A DNA stretch of 64,000 bases, from assembly GCF_026626635.1 (NCBI RefSeq), contig NZ_JAPNKA010000001.1:434001-498000 (forward strand), written 5' to 3'. The DNA comes from Archangium lansingense. GTDB taxonomy: Bacteria; Myxococcota; Myxococcia; Myxococcales; Myxococcaceae. The number at the start of each line of letters is the position of its first letter. Position 1 is the stretch's first letter. Below the pieces are notes generated by a model. It saw nothing but the letters and a program-made list of their open reading frames with translations. It searched no databases and was not told the origin of the DNA. Made by a program: the position numbers and the translations under genes. This document shows, piece by piece, positions 42,041 to 51,010 of this stretch.

Positions 42041-43412
42041 GGCGCTGGCCAGTCCCCAGACCACCTCCCAGGCGCGGCGGCTCTTCGCGCTGTCCGCGCC
42101 TCACGCGCCCTCTGTACACCTCTTCCAGACGGAGCAGGGCCGGCACCTGCTGGTGGTGAACGGCAGTCGCCTCTTCGACGTGGACGCCGAGGTGTTCGAG
42201 GCCCTGAACCGTGCGCGGCTGGCGCGGGATGAGGCGATGCTGCGGCGGTTGCTGGAGGAGCTGGGTGTCTCCGAGGCGCCCTTCATCGATGACCAGCCGG
42301 TGCAGTCCCCGCCGGTGCGGGCGCTCTCGCTGGCGGTGGCTCAGAAGTGCAACCTGGGCTGCACGTACTGTTACGCGCAGCAGGGAGACTTCGGCGGCCC
42401 GGCGCGCAACATGCCACTCCAGACGGCACTGGAGGCGGTGGACCTGCTGCTGCGCGACGTGGGCCGGGGCGAGCGCGTCAACCTCTCGTTCCTCGGAGGG
42501 GAGCCCCTCTTCAACCGGAGCGTCATCCGGGCCGCGACGCAGCGGGCCCAGGAGCTGGCACGGGCCCGGGGCGTCTCGCTGACCCTGTCGCTCACCACCA
42601 ATGGCACGCTGCTGAACGCCGAGGACGCCGACTTCCTGGAGGAGCACGGCTTCGCGGTGACGGTGAGCCTGGATGGGCCGCAGCAGGTGCATGACCGGCT
42701 GCGTGCCTTCAAGGGAGGCCAGGGCAGCTTCGCGCGGGTGATGGAGAACGTGACGCCGTTGTTGTCCCGGCAGCGGAGGATGCAGGTCTCCGCGCGCGTC
42801 ACCGTCACGCCTCGCAATCTGGAGCTGCGCGAGACGCTCGACGCCTTCGTGGCCATGGGGTTTCACAGCGTTGGCTTCTCACCCATGCTCAGCTCTCCCA
42901 CGGGGCGTGATGAGCTGGGGCACGCCGAGCTGGAGCTGATGCTCGAACAGATGGTGGACTGCGGGCAGGAGTTCGAGCGGCGGCTCATCGCCGGTCAGCG
43001 CTATCCGTTCTCCAACATGGTCAATGCCATGCGGGAGATCCACAAGGGCACCCACCGGCCCTATCCCTGCGGAGCCGGCGCGGGCTACCTCGGAGTCTCC
43101 GCCAGCGGCGAGCTGGCCGCGTGTCACCGCTTCGTGGGGGACGAGGAGGGCGCCATGGGCGATCTGGCCACGGGGGTGGACCGAGAGCGGCAGGCCCGCT
43201 GGCTCACGGAGCGCCACGTGCACCGCCAGGAGCCGTGCCGCTCGTGCTGGGCGCGGTACATGTGCAGCGGAGGGTGCCACCACGAGGTCATCCAACGGGG
43301 CCGCCCGGCCTGCGACTACATCCGCGGCTGGCTGCACTACTGCCTGGAGGCGTACAGCCGGCTCTCCCACGCCCGGCCGGACTACTTCGGACTGGCCCCT
43401 GCCGCCAGGTGA
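42024..43412 (+). CDS. Radical SAM/SPASM peptide-modifying enzyme
   Basis: 462 aa. Residues 30-85 resemble a PqqD-like peptide-binding domain (GRHLLVVNGSRLFDVDAEVF). The radical SAM core has the [4Fe-4S] motif CNLGCTYC (C109, C113, C116), the SAM-binding LSFLGGEPLF and LTTNGTLL. The C-terminal SPASM region has many cysteines (PCGAGAGYLGVSASGELAAC, EPCRSCWARYMCSGGC, ACDYIRGWLHYC) for one or two auxiliary clusters. Such enzymes build thioether or other crosslinks in peptides; QhpD does so in the amine dehydrogenase QHNDH. Its place between the quinoprotein gene and the flavoprotein gene, overlapping both (17 and 4 bases), suggests that the adjacent LodA-like protein is its substrate. Confidence 0.85.
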   Translation: MSAPSEALASPQTTSQARRLFALSAPHAPSVHLFQTEQGRHLLVVNGSRLFDVDAEVFEALNRARLARDEAMLRRLLEELGVSEAPFIDDQPVQSPPVRALSLAVAQKCNLGCTYCYAQQGDFGGPARNMPLQTALEAVDLLLRDVGRGERVNLSFLGGEPLFNRSVIRAATQRAQELARARGVSLTLSLTTNGTLLNAEDADFLEEHGFAVTVSLDGPQQVHDRLRAFKGGQGSFARVMENVTPLLSRQRRMQVSARVTVTPRNLELRETLDAFVAMGFHSVGFSPMLSSPTGRDELGHAELELMLEQMVDCGQEFERRLIAGQRYPFSNMVNAMREIHKGTHRPYPCGAGAGYLGVSASGELAACHRFVGDEEGAMGDLATGVDRERQARWLTERHVHRQEPCRSCWARYMCSGGCHHEVIQRGRPACDYIRGWLHYCLEAYSRLSHARPDYFGLAPAAR

Positions 43413-44869
43413 GTGGCGTGGAGGCTCGGCTCGAGACGGAGGTGTGCGTCATCGGCGGAGGGCCAGCGGGAGCCGCGCTCGCCCTGCGGCTGGCGCGGCT
43501 TGGCCATGAGGTCTGTGTCGTGGAGCGCCACGCTTTTCCCCGGCCCCACGTGGGCGAGTCGCTGACGCCGGGGGTATGGCCGCTTCTCGACGCGCTCGGG
43601 GTGGTGGAGTCGGTGAGGCGGGGTGGCTTTCTGCCCGCGCTGGAGGCTCTCGTGCGCTGGGAGGACGCCAGCGGGCGGCGCGTCCATGGGCGGTCGGGGG
43701 CGATTGGACTGCTGGTGGACCGAGGACGTTTCGATGCGCTGCTGCTGGGTGCGGCGGCCTCGGCGGGTGTGAGGGTGCTCCAGCCAGCCGTGGCGCAGCG
43801 GCCCGAGAGGACGTCGAGCGGTTGGGCACTCCCGGTGCTCCACGAGGGGCGGCGGCTCCTCGTGTCAGCGCGGTTCCTCGCGGACGCGAGCGGACGGACC
43901 TCGTGCCTGGGTGGCAGGAAGCTGCCCGTCTCCGCGCGCACCCTGGCGTTGTATGGCTATTGGAGAGGGGAGACGCCTCATGGCCCGGAGACCCGCGTGG
44001 AGGCGGGACCGGACGCCTGGTACTGGGGCGCACACCTGCCGGATGGCACCTTCAACGCCATGGCCTTCGTGGACCCGGAGCTGCTGCGCGAGCGGGGCAT
44101 CGGACGGCGGACGCTGAAGTCCTTCTACCGGGAGTTGCTGGGCCGCTCGGGCCTGCTGGAGGCCTGGACGGCGCCACGCCTGGTGAGCGGCGTGCTCGCC
44201 TGCGATGCGACCTGTTACCGGGACGCTGTGCCCATCGAGGAGGATTGCATCAAGGTGGGCGAGGCCAGCTTCTCCATTGATCCGCTGTCCTCCTCGGGCG
44301 TCCAGAAGGCACTACAGACGGCCCTGAGCGGCGCGGTGGCCGTCCACACCCTGCTCAGCCGGCGCGGTAACGCGGAGGCCGCGCTGCGCTACTACACGGA
44401 GGACCAGCGCTACTCCGTCGAACAGCACGCGGCCTGGGCGGCGGGGTACTACCGGGAGTCGCGGGACTACCAGGAGCGGCCCTTCTGGAAGCGCCGGGCC
44501 CTCGCGCAGACTGCTCCGGTGTCGGCAGAGGTGAGGCCGCCAGTAGCAGAGGACGAGCTGCTCCACCGCCGCTGGCGTCTGGCGAGCGAGGCCGCCCTGG
44601 TGGACACGCCCTGCATCGTTGGTGACGTCATCGAACTCCGCCGGGCCCTGAGCCATCCCCGGCTCGGAAGACCCGTGGCCTACCTCGATGGTATCGAGCT
44701 GGCTCCGCTCGTGGAGCGGCTCGGCGAGGCATCCACCGAGGGGCTGACGATGCCGCAGCTTGCGGACACATGGGCTCGGCAGGTGCCGCTCCGCCAGGGG
44801 GTTGCCATCATGGGTTGGCTCTACCGTCAGGGGCTCCTCACGGAGGTCGCCGCGAGCGGTCTCCGCTGA
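43409..44869 (+). CDS. FAD-dependent oxidoreductase, LodB/QhpG-like
   Basis: 486 aa starting at a GTG that overlaps the radical SAM stop (GTGA). The N-terminal FAD-binding motif is VCVIGGGPAGAALALRLARL (13-32), followed by ERHAFPRPHVGESL and the late FAD contact CIKVGEASFSIDPLSSSGVQ, as in flavin monooxygenases and tryptophan halogenases. The halogenase lysine/WxWxIP motifs are not seen. LodB and QhpG, of this same fold, are needed to oxidise the Trp of CTQ in LodA and QHNDH. The final 110 residues form an extra helical, winged-helix-like domain. I infer that it hydroxylates the Trp of the quinoprotein made by the upstream genes. Confidence 0.75.
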   Translation: MSGVEARLETEVCVIGGGPAGAALALRLARLGHEVCVVERHAFPRPHVGESLTPGVWPLLDALGVVESVRRGGFLPALEALVRWEDASGRRVHGRSGAIGLLVDRGRFDALLLGAAASAGVRVLQPAVAQRPERTSSGWALPVLHEGRRLLVSARFLADASGRTSCLGGRKLPVSARTLALYGYWRGETPHGPETRVEAGPDAWYWGAHLPDGTFNAMAFVDPELLRERGIGRRTLKSFYRELLGRSGLLEAWTAPRLVSGVLACDATCYRDAVPIEEDCIKVGEASFSIDPLSSSGVQKALQTALSGAVAVHTLLSRRGNAEAALRYYTEDQRYSVEQHAAWAAGYYRESRDYQERPFWKRRALAQTAPVSAEVRPPVAEDELLHRRWRLASEAALVDTPCIVGDVIELRRALSHPRLGRPVAYLDGIELAPLVERLGEASTEGLTMPQLADTWARQVPLRQGVAIMGWLYRQGLLTEVAASGLR

Positions 44870-44914
44870 CCGCCGTGGTTGACAGCCGGAGGCTCGCCAG
44901 CGAGGAAGGCACGC

Positions 44915-45247
44915 ATGATCAAGCTCCCCGAGAACGCGGCGATGAAGGACTACCAGCGGTACATCCACGAACTCGAGACGATGCATGGATGGCTGAAGGT
45001 GGACCTGGTGCACAACTGTTTCCTCATGGGCGAGGAGATGGGCGAGCTGTTCAAGGCAGTGCGCCGCTACAACAAGCTCTTCGACGAGGGACAGGGCACG
45101 CCCACCGAGCAGGCCCGAGCCAACCTCGCCGAAGAGTTGGTGGACGTCTTCAACTACCTGCTGGCCATCTCCAACCGGGTGGGCGTGGACCTGGAGCAGG
45201 CGTTTCGGGAGAAGAACGAGCGCAACCAGCAGCGCACGTGGAGCTGA
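44915..45247 (+). CDS. MazG-like nucleotide pyrophosphohydrolase
   Basis: 110 aa from the ATG at 44915, with AGGAAGG nine bases upstream. The MazG metal-binding pattern is present: ExxE at Glu41/Glu44 (GEEMGELFKA) and ExxD at Glu74/Asp77 (LAEELVDVFNYLL). MazG-type enzymes hydrolyse NTPs to NMPs and pyrophosphate and so limit bad or excess nucleotides. It follows the flavoprotein gene by 45 bases on the same strand, perhaps on its transcript by readthrough. The stop lies 2 bases from the convergent putative nuclease gene. Confidence 0.8.
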   Translation: MIKLPENAAMKDYQRYIHELETMHGWLKVDLVHNCFLMGEEMGELFKAVRRYNKLFDEGQGTPTEQARANLAEELVDVFNYLLAISNRVGVDLEQAFREKNERNQQRTWS

Positions 45248-45249
45248 GG

Positions 45250-46506
45250 CTACTCCCGGCCGACCACCAGTACCTGACGGGCTCGCCCGGGCACTGAGCA
45301 GTACAGCCGTAGGACGTCCGGGGCCTCCAGGGGCTCCGCGAGGGATTGGCACCAGCGCAGCAGCTCACGGAGGAAGGCGTCGTCCTGGGGTTGCCACCGC
45401 TCATCGGTCGCGACGCGGTGGCGGAGGCGGGCCATCGCTGAGGCGGAGACTCCTGCCAGTGTGCCCTCCCGGGTGATGAAGTACAGGCGGCGCAGGAACA
45501 CGTCGATGCCGGGTTCCCGGCGGAAGTGCCGGAAGGAACTGCGCGCGAAGACGAACTGCTCGCCCTCCTGTTCGTGCACGGCCTCGCGGTCGAAGTGCCC
45601 GGAGCGGAAGAATCGGGTCCGGTACTGCGCGGGCTCGTAGTGCCTGGTATCCCCCGTGAGCCAGGCGAGGTTCTCCTGGCGTTGACGGAAGCCATGGGCG
45701 AGATCGTTGAGGTTGCGCTTCACCTCGACCAGGGCCAGCACCTCCACTGGCTGCCCGGGGTGACGCGGCTGGCGGATGAGCAGTTGATCGAGCTCGGTTC
45801 GCGCCGCACCAAGACCTACGCCCGTGAGCACCCGGAGGCGCGCCGTGGCACCGGTCCTCGCCCTCCCGAGCAGGTCGGGCTCGATGTATTGCCACGTCAG
45901 CGCGAGGGCTTGTTGCTCGAAGCTTCCGCCCGTCTGCCCGGAGCGGTGTCCCTGGTGCCTCAAGAGCGTGGCCAGCTCGGCTTCCGCACGCTCCAGCCCC
46001 AGGCGCGAGCGAAGCCGTTGCAACTCCGCATCGGCCCGGAGCAACTCCTGACGCGGAGGACTCTCTCGGGTCAGCGTCACCTGCTCGTGTTGAAGTGTCT
46101 GCTGTCTGTCCTGAAAGACGGCGAGCTTTTGCCGCAGGCTCGGTTGCTCCTCAGGCTCGGCCCGAGACAGTGCAGCCCCCAGCCCGGCAATGGCCTTGCC
46201 GGTCCGGAGGAGCGCCTCTTCCACCTGGAGAAGCCGTGCCCCGTGGGGAGAGGTCTCATCCGTGGCAGCGGCGCGACGGTGGGTCTGCTCCAACGCACGA
46301 AGCTCGGGATGAGCCCGGCGCAGGTCGCGGATCCTCGTGCGCTGAACGAAGGCCGGATCCGACTCCCAGAGAGGGAGCTGTTGGGTGAGCCAGCGGCGGA
46401 AGCCCTCCAGGTCGAGGACACGGAGGTCGACGGCCCGCCGCAGCAGGCGGTGCAACTCGCGCGTCCCTCGGGCTACGGAGATGTTGGAGGAGGGGGAGGG
46501 CGTCAT
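45250..46506 (-). CDS. Putative PD-(D/E)xK-type nuclease protein
   Basis: 418 aa. The N-terminal half is helical and coiled-coil-like (RQELLRADAELQRLRSRLGL). From about residue 225 a folded domain has GLGAARTELDQLLIR, then VEVLALVEVKRNLNDLAHGF: an acidic residue followed by ExK on adjacent strands is the metal site of PD-(D/E)xK nucleases. A Q-containing helix follows (RQRQENLAWLTGD). No known restriction subunit lies nearby. Family assignment is tentative; a repair or defence nuclease is possible. Confidence 0.5.
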   Translation of the reverse strand: MTPSPSSNISVARGTRELHRLLRRAVDLRVLDLEGFRRWLTQQLPLWESDPAFVQRTRIRDLRRAHPELRALEQTHRRAAATDETSPHGARLLQVEEALLRTGKAIAGLGAALSRAEPEEQPSLRQKLAVFQDRQQTLQHEQVTLTRESPPRQELLRADAELQRLRSRLGLERAEAELATLLRHQGHRSGQTGGSFEQQALALTWQYIEPDLLGRARTGATARLRVLTGVGLGAARTELDQLLIRQPRHPGQPVEVLALVEVKRNLNDLAHGFRQRQENLAWLTGDTRHYEPAQYRTRFFRSGHFDREAVHEQEGEQFVFARSSFRHFRREPGIDVFLRRLYFITREGTLAGVSASAMARLRHRVATDERWQPQDDAFLRELLRWCQSLAEPLEAPDVLRLYCSVPGRARQVLVVGRE

Positions 46507-46576
46507 GAGCGAGCAGTAGCGCCATCAGAGTAACTTCCTCTCCCGGAATGCGAGCCAGAGACTCTCGTTGCACTGT

Positions 46577-46831
46577 TCAGGCGGCGATGCGCTGGCTGCC
46601 CGAGGTCACGTGGACGGGAACCATCTGCAGGCGGGCCGGCGTCGGGCTGTAGGCCATCGCGCGGGCCGCCTGGTAGATGAGACGGGTAGTGATGACGAGC
46701 GACCCCGCGAAACCGATGAGCGCGAAGATCGCGCTACCGAGCCGGACATCGACGATGAGCGAGGCGATGGTGAGGGCGTAGCCCAGGGCGTACAGCGCGA
46801 AGGTCTTGTTGCTATTGGGCGGCGTCGTCAT
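46577..46831 (-). CDS. Small two-helix membrane protein
   Basis: 84 aa from MTTPPNSNKTFAL. Two membrane segments, FALYALGYALTIASLIVDV and IFALIGFAGSLVITTRLIY, and a polar tail. Same strand as, and 73 bases downstream of, the next small membrane gene; perhaps a two-gene unit. No family recognised. Confidence 0.6.
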   Translation of the reverse strand: MTTPPNSNKTFALYALGYALTIASLIVDVRLGSAIFALIGFAGSLVITTRLIYQAARAMAYSPTPARLQMVPVHVTSGSQRIAA

Positions 46832-46904
46832 AACGAGTGCTCCATGCTGTGAGGGGGTCTTCTTCACAGATGGCGCTGCGCTCAGTTGTGACGGGAATCT
46901 TTTC

Positions 46905-47228
46905 CTACCAGTGCGCCAACAGGGAGACGAGCAGCGCCGCCAGGGCCATGAGGCCAATCACCGTGAGGGCCGCGGGGGTGCCCTGGAAGATGGAGCCGAA
47001 GTTCTCCGGGGCCTCGTGGCGCCCCTGGGGCGTCCGCTCGCTGATGGCCCGGTCGATGAGCAACACGGAGAGACTGGCTGCGAGCCAGATGCCCACGGCC
47101 AGCCAAGGTACCGAGCGCAACAGGTAGCCCAGCACACACGCCCCCGCGGCGATGGCATACGCGACGGCGTACGCCACGAGTGTCCGGGTGGTGAAGTAGC
47201 TGCTCGGGCGGATGTTTCCGCGGACCAT
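46905..47228 (-). CDS. Small three-helix membrane protein
   Basis: 107 aa from MVRGNIRPSSYFTTRTL; GGAGTGCTCC lies just upstream. Membrane segments: LVAYAVAYAIAAGACVLGYL, VPWLAVGIWLAASLSVLLI and ALTVIGLMALAALLVSLLA. The AYAVAYA pattern resembles the LYALGYALT of its downstream neighbour, so the pair may be distant paralogues. Function unknown. Confidence 0.6.
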   Translation of the reverse strand: MVRGNIRPSSYFTTRTLVAYAVAYAIAAGACVLGYLLRSVPWLAVGIWLAASLSVLLIDRAISERTPQGRHEAPENFGSIFQGTPAALTVIGLMALAALLVSLLAHW

Positions 47229-47376
47229 GGAGCACTCCTCTTCCCCTCGCCGCCGCAAACGTGGGGAGTCTCCGAGAGGTGGGCAATCCCAGACGTGACA
47301 GGGGCACGCAGGTACGGTCTCGCTCGGCAGCCTCCTGGGCGGGCGGCGGTACGTCCATGCTCCGCCCGCCCGGAGT

Positions 47377-49092
47377 TCACCAAGGCCCTCGCGTCCGGAG
47401 GGCTTCGCGTCCACCCGTCTTCGGGAAGCACGCCACGGGGAGGGCCCACACCTCCCAGTCGTGCACGCCAGCGTCGGCCGTGAAATACACCCACTCGCCC
47501 ACGCGCATGAACTCGAATGGGGTCGAGCTGGTGGGCCCCGGGAAGAGCTCCATCATGCTGGTTCCCTCCCTGGTCCCATCGGTCCACCAGGGCTCGTCTC
47601 CATGCTCGTCCGTGAAGGCCGAGAAGATGAGGCCTCCGTCCACAGGGATTGGGTCGCTGGGATATCTCGGGAATGCGCTGGCGGGGCCCGGGCGGATGTC
47701 TTTCACGAGGTGCGTTCCTTTCCGGGAGCCGTCCGTCGCCCAGAGCTCCTGCCCGAAGTCAGGACTGGTGGCGTAGAAGAAGACCCTCCCGGGCGCCGGG
47801 AAACCGCTCGGAGACGAGGAGCCAGTGCCGGGGAAGACATCCGCCAGCAGCAGCGTGCCACTGGCGGTACCGTCGCTGCGCCAGGGCTCGCGGCCATGCG
47901 TCCCATCGTCCGCTGAGAAGAAGAGCTGCCCACCCAGCGGTTTCAGGCCGGCCGGCACGGAGCCTTCGGGGCCGGGGCGGATGTCCTCGACGAGCCGGGT
48001 ACCGCCCGGAGTGCCGTCGCTCTTCCACAACTCCTGGCCGTGCTCGCCATCATCCGCCGAGAAGTACAGCCTCGGTCCCACCACGGTGAATCGGGTGCTG
48101 AAGTACTCGAGGCGGTTCGAGCCCTCGGGGCCGGGGCGGATGTCCTCGACGAGCCGGGTACCGCCCGGAGTGCCGTCGCTCTTCCACAGCTCGCGGCCGT
48201 GCTCGCCATCGTCGGCGGTGAAGAGGACGAGGTGGGGTGCCACCACGCTCAGGGAACTCGGTTCGGAGCCCTCGGGGCCGGGATGGATGTCTTCGATGAG
48301 CCGGGTGCCTCTCCGGGTGCCGTCGCTCCTCCATGGCTCGCGGCCATGGCTGCCATCGTCCGCGGTGAAGAGGATGCTCTGCTCACCCACCCTCACCATT
48401 CCAAAGGGTTCAGAACCCACGGGGCCGGGGCGGATGTCCTCGACGAGCCGGGTGCCACGCGCGGTGCCGTCGCTCTTCCACAACTCGCGGCCGTGCACAC
48501 CGTCTTCGGCGGTGAAGTAGAGCGTCTCGCCCACGAGGAAGAAGTCTCGCGGCATGGAGCCGCCGCCCTGGGCCTGGATGATGTCCTTGACCAGCACCGT
48601 GCCCTCGGGTGTGCCATCGGTCTTCCAGAGCTCGAAGCCGTGCACTTCATCATTGGCGGTGAAATAGAGCGTCCTGCCCGCAATGGCGAAATCCTGGGCC
48701 AGCAGGAGTCGCACGAAGCCATGCTTGAGGAGGAGCGTGTCCCAGGTGGGCTCTCCACACCCCGCGTCCTCGCGCTCCACCAACGCCCACAGGGCTCCGC
48801 CGAGCGTGTCTTGCGTGGTGAAGGACAGAAGCCTTCCGTTCAGCGCGAAGAAGGTGCCGGCAGCCGGACCGTCGGGGTGCGGTGGGCGCTTCGAGACCAG
48901 AATGGGAGGCTGGCAGGCGCAGCCGGAACTGTCTGAGGCCACCTCGAGCGCTTCTGTCCGCGGCACGGACGGAGCCTCCACTCCAGAGGACTCCGCCTCG
49001 GACGTCACCACCTCCGGCTCCCCCACCGGACCGCAGGCGGCGAAAAGCACACAGGCTCCGGCCAGCCGGAGCCAGGAATGTTGTCGACTCAT
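47377..49092 (-). CDS. ELWxxDGT-repeat lipoprotein, paralogue 1
   Basis: 571 aa from MSRQHSWLRLAGACVLFAAC (lipobox FAAC). After a Ser/Glu-rich linker, about nine repeats of roughly 50 residues follow, each with the motif FTADDG.HGRELWKSDGT..GTRLVEDI.PGPEGSEP. ELWxxDGT repeats are found in large surface proteins of myxobacteria and some other bacteria; they are thought to fold as propeller-like blades, but no activity is established. It is the last of three adjacent paralogues on this strand and shares the N-terminal 30 residues and upstream leader with paralogue 2. Probably surface exposed. Confidence 0.8.
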   Translation of the reverse strand: MSRQHSWLRLAGACVLFAACGPVGEPEVVTSEAESSGVEAPSVPRTEALEVASDSSGCACQPPILVSKRPPHPDGPAAGTFFALNGRLLSFTTQDTLGGALWALVEREDAGCGEPTWDTLLLKHGFVRLLLAQDFAIAGRTLYFTANDEVHGFELWKTDGTPEGTVLVKDIIQAQGGGSMPRDFFLVGETLYFTAEDGVHGRELWKSDGTARGTRLVEDIRPGPVGSEPFGMVRVGEQSILFTADDGSHGREPWRSDGTRRGTRLIEDIHPGPEGSEPSSLSVVAPHLVLFTADDGEHGRELWKSDGTPGGTRLVEDIRPGPEGSNRLEYFSTRFTVVGPRLYFSADDGEHGQELWKSDGTPGGTRLVEDIRPGPEGSVPAGLKPLGGQLFFSADDGTHGREPWRSDGTASGTLLLADVFPGTGSSSPSGFPAPGRVFFYATSPDFGQELWATDGSRKGTHLVKDIRPGPASAFPRYPSDPIPVDGGLIFSAFTDEHGDEPWWTDGTREGTSMMELFPGPTSSTPFEFMRVGEWVYFTADAGVHDWEVWALPVACFPKTGGREALRTRGPW

Positions 49093-49216
49093 TTGTTCCC
49101 CCCTCCGCCGCACGTGTCTGCGTGCGGCGCGGCGAATCTGGCGAGGAGGTGCGCGCCCTCCCATTGGCCACGGGAGGCGCGCGAGGGTCCGCTACCTCAC
49201 ATGTGCGGAGTGGCGG

Positions 49217-50884
49217 CTAGCGTTCGCCCGTCTTCGGGAAGCACGCCAAGGGCAGGGCCCAGACTTCGCGCCCGTGCACGCCGTCATCGGCCGTGAAGAA
49301 TACCCACGCCCCGACGCGCGAGAAGTTGATCGGATCCGAGCCCGCGGTCCCCGGGAAGATGTCCGCCATCTTTGTCCCCTCCTCGGTTCCGTCGGTCCAC
49401 CAGACCTCGACTCCATGCTCGTCCTCGAAGGCCGAGAGGATGAGGCCTCCGCCCACGGGGAAGGGGTCGTTGGGATCTCCCGCGAAGGCGTTGGCGGGCC
49501 CCGGCCGGATGTCCTTCACCAGGTGCGTGCCCCGCCGGGTGCCGTCCGTCACCCAGAGCTCGTGCCCGAAGTCGGGATGGAAGGCGTAGAAGTAGACCTT
49601 CCCGCGTGCCGAGAAGCCGCTCGGGAGCGAGGAGATCGGGCCCGGGAAGACGTCCGCCAGCAGCAGCGTGCTGCCCGAGGTGCCCTCACTTCGCCAGGGC
49701 TCGCGGCCATGCGTCCCGTCATCCGCCGTGAAGAAGAGCTGCCCGTCCAGCGGCTTCAGGAGGGCGGGCAGGGAGCCCTCGGGGCCGGGGCGGATGTCCT
49801 CGACGAGCCGGGTGCCGCCCGGAGTGCCGTCGCTCTTCCACAGCTCGTGGCCGTGCTCCCCGTCATCCGCCGAGAAGTAGAGCTTCCGGTCCACCACCGC
49901 GATCAGGATGCTGTTCACCAGCAGGTCCGAGCCCTCGGGGCCCGGACGGATGTCCTCGACGAGCCGGGTGCCGCCCCGGGTGCCGTCGCTCCTCCACAGC
50001 TCCCGGCCGTGCACGCCGTCGTCCGCGGCGAAGAGGACCACGTGGGACTTTATCTCGCGCAGGGAGTCCGGATTGGAGCCCGTGGGGCCGGGGAAGATGT
50101 CCTCGACGAGCCGGGTGCCGCCCCGGGTGCCGTCGCTCTTCCACGGCTCGCGGCCGTGCACGCCGTCTTCGGCGGTGAAGAGGATGCTCTGGTTGCCCAC
50201 CCTCACCATTCCCAGGGGCTCGGAGCTCGCGGCGCCAGGAGCGATGTCCTCGACGAGCCGCGTGCCACGCATGGTGCCGTCGCTCTTCCACAGCTCGCGG
50301 CCGTGCTCCCCGTCGTCGGCGGTGAAGAAGAGTGTCCTGCCTACGAGGAAGAAGTTCAGCGGTTGGGAGCCCGCGGGGCCGGGGAAGATGTCCTCGACCA
50401 GCACCGTGCCCTCAGGCGTTCCATCGGTCTTCCAAAGCTCGGCGCCGTGCTCCCCGTCATCGGCGGCGAAGTAGAGCGTCCTGTCCGTGATGGCGAAGGC
50501 GACGTCCAGCGGGAGATTGAAGAAGCCCCTTCGGAGCAGGACCGCGTCCCAGGTGGGCTCCTCGCAGCCCTCGTCCCTGCGCTCCACCAGCTTCCACAGG
50601 GTGCTTTCGCCCGTGATGACATCTTCCGCGGCGACCAGCGGTGTTCCGTCCAGGTCGAAGATGGCGCGGACGTTCGTCCCCGCGGCACCTGGCGTGAGCT
50701 CGGCGGCCAGGACAGGAGGCCGGCAGGCACAGCCGGGACGCGCATGGGCGGCCTCGAGCACCCCCTCCTCCGGGACTACCGGTGCCTCCACCTGCGGAGC
50801 CTCTTCTTCCGGGGCCACCGGGCCGCAAGCGGCGAATAGCAGACAGGCTCCGGCCAGCCGGAGCCAGGAATGACATCGACTCAT
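49217..50884 (-). CDS. ELWxxDGT-repeat lipoprotein, paralogue 2
   Basis: 555 aa from MSRCHSWLRLAGACLLFAAC (lipobox FAAC). Same layout as paralogue 1: Glu/Pro linker, a CACRPPVL segment, then nine or so ELWKSDGT repeats (ADDGEHGRELWKSDGT is the commonest form) and an end CFPKTGER. The two proteins align along their whole length, so they arose by tandem duplication; linkers differ most. Probably co-transcribed or expressed from similar promoters, since the 120 bases before both genes are alike. Confidence 0.8.
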   Translation of the reverse strand: MSRCHSWLRLAGACLLFAACGPVAPEEEAPQVEAPVVPEEGVLEAAHARPGCACRPPVLAAELTPGAAGTNVRAIFDLDGTPLVAAEDVITGESTLWKLVERRDEGCEEPTWDAVLLRRGFFNLPLDVAFAITDRTLYFAADDGEHGAELWKTDGTPEGTVLVEDIFPGPAGSQPLNFFLVGRTLFFTADDGEHGRELWKSDGTMRGTRLVEDIAPGAASSEPLGMVRVGNQSILFTAEDGVHGREPWKSDGTRGGTRLVEDIFPGPTGSNPDSLREIKSHVVLFAADDGVHGRELWRSDGTRGGTRLVEDIRPGPEGSDLLVNSILIAVVDRKLYFSADDGEHGHELWKSDGTPGGTRLVEDIRPGPEGSLPALLKPLDGQLFFTADDGTHGREPWRSEGTSGSTLLLADVFPGPISSLPSGFSARGKVYFYAFHPDFGHELWVTDGTRRGTHLVKDIRPGPANAFAGDPNDPFPVGGGLILSAFEDEHGVEVWWTDGTEEGTKMADIFPGTAGSDPINFSRVGAWVFFTADDGVHGREVWALPLACFPKTGER

Positions 50885-51010
50885 TTGTTCCCCCTCCGCC
50901 GCATGAGGATTCATGCGGCACGGCGAATCTGGCGAGGAGGCACGCGCCGTCCCAGTGGCCGTGGGACGCGCGCGAGGGTCTGCTACCGCACGTGTGCTGG
51001 GCTCACGCTG

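Noticed and set aside
38291..44869. Violacein or indolocarbazole pigment cluster, suggested by the VioB-type domain
   Set aside because: No VioA/VioC/VioD/VioE or RebO/RebD-like tryptophan oxidase is present; the neighbours fit quinoprotein maturation better.
43409..44869. Tryptophan halogenase
   Set aside because: The fold is related, but the halogenase WxWxIP motif is not seen and the context points to LodB/QhpG-type function.
48683..50839. 718-codon plus-strand frame across ELWxxDGT genes 1 and 2
   Set aside because: Repetitive shadow of the repeats on the other strand.
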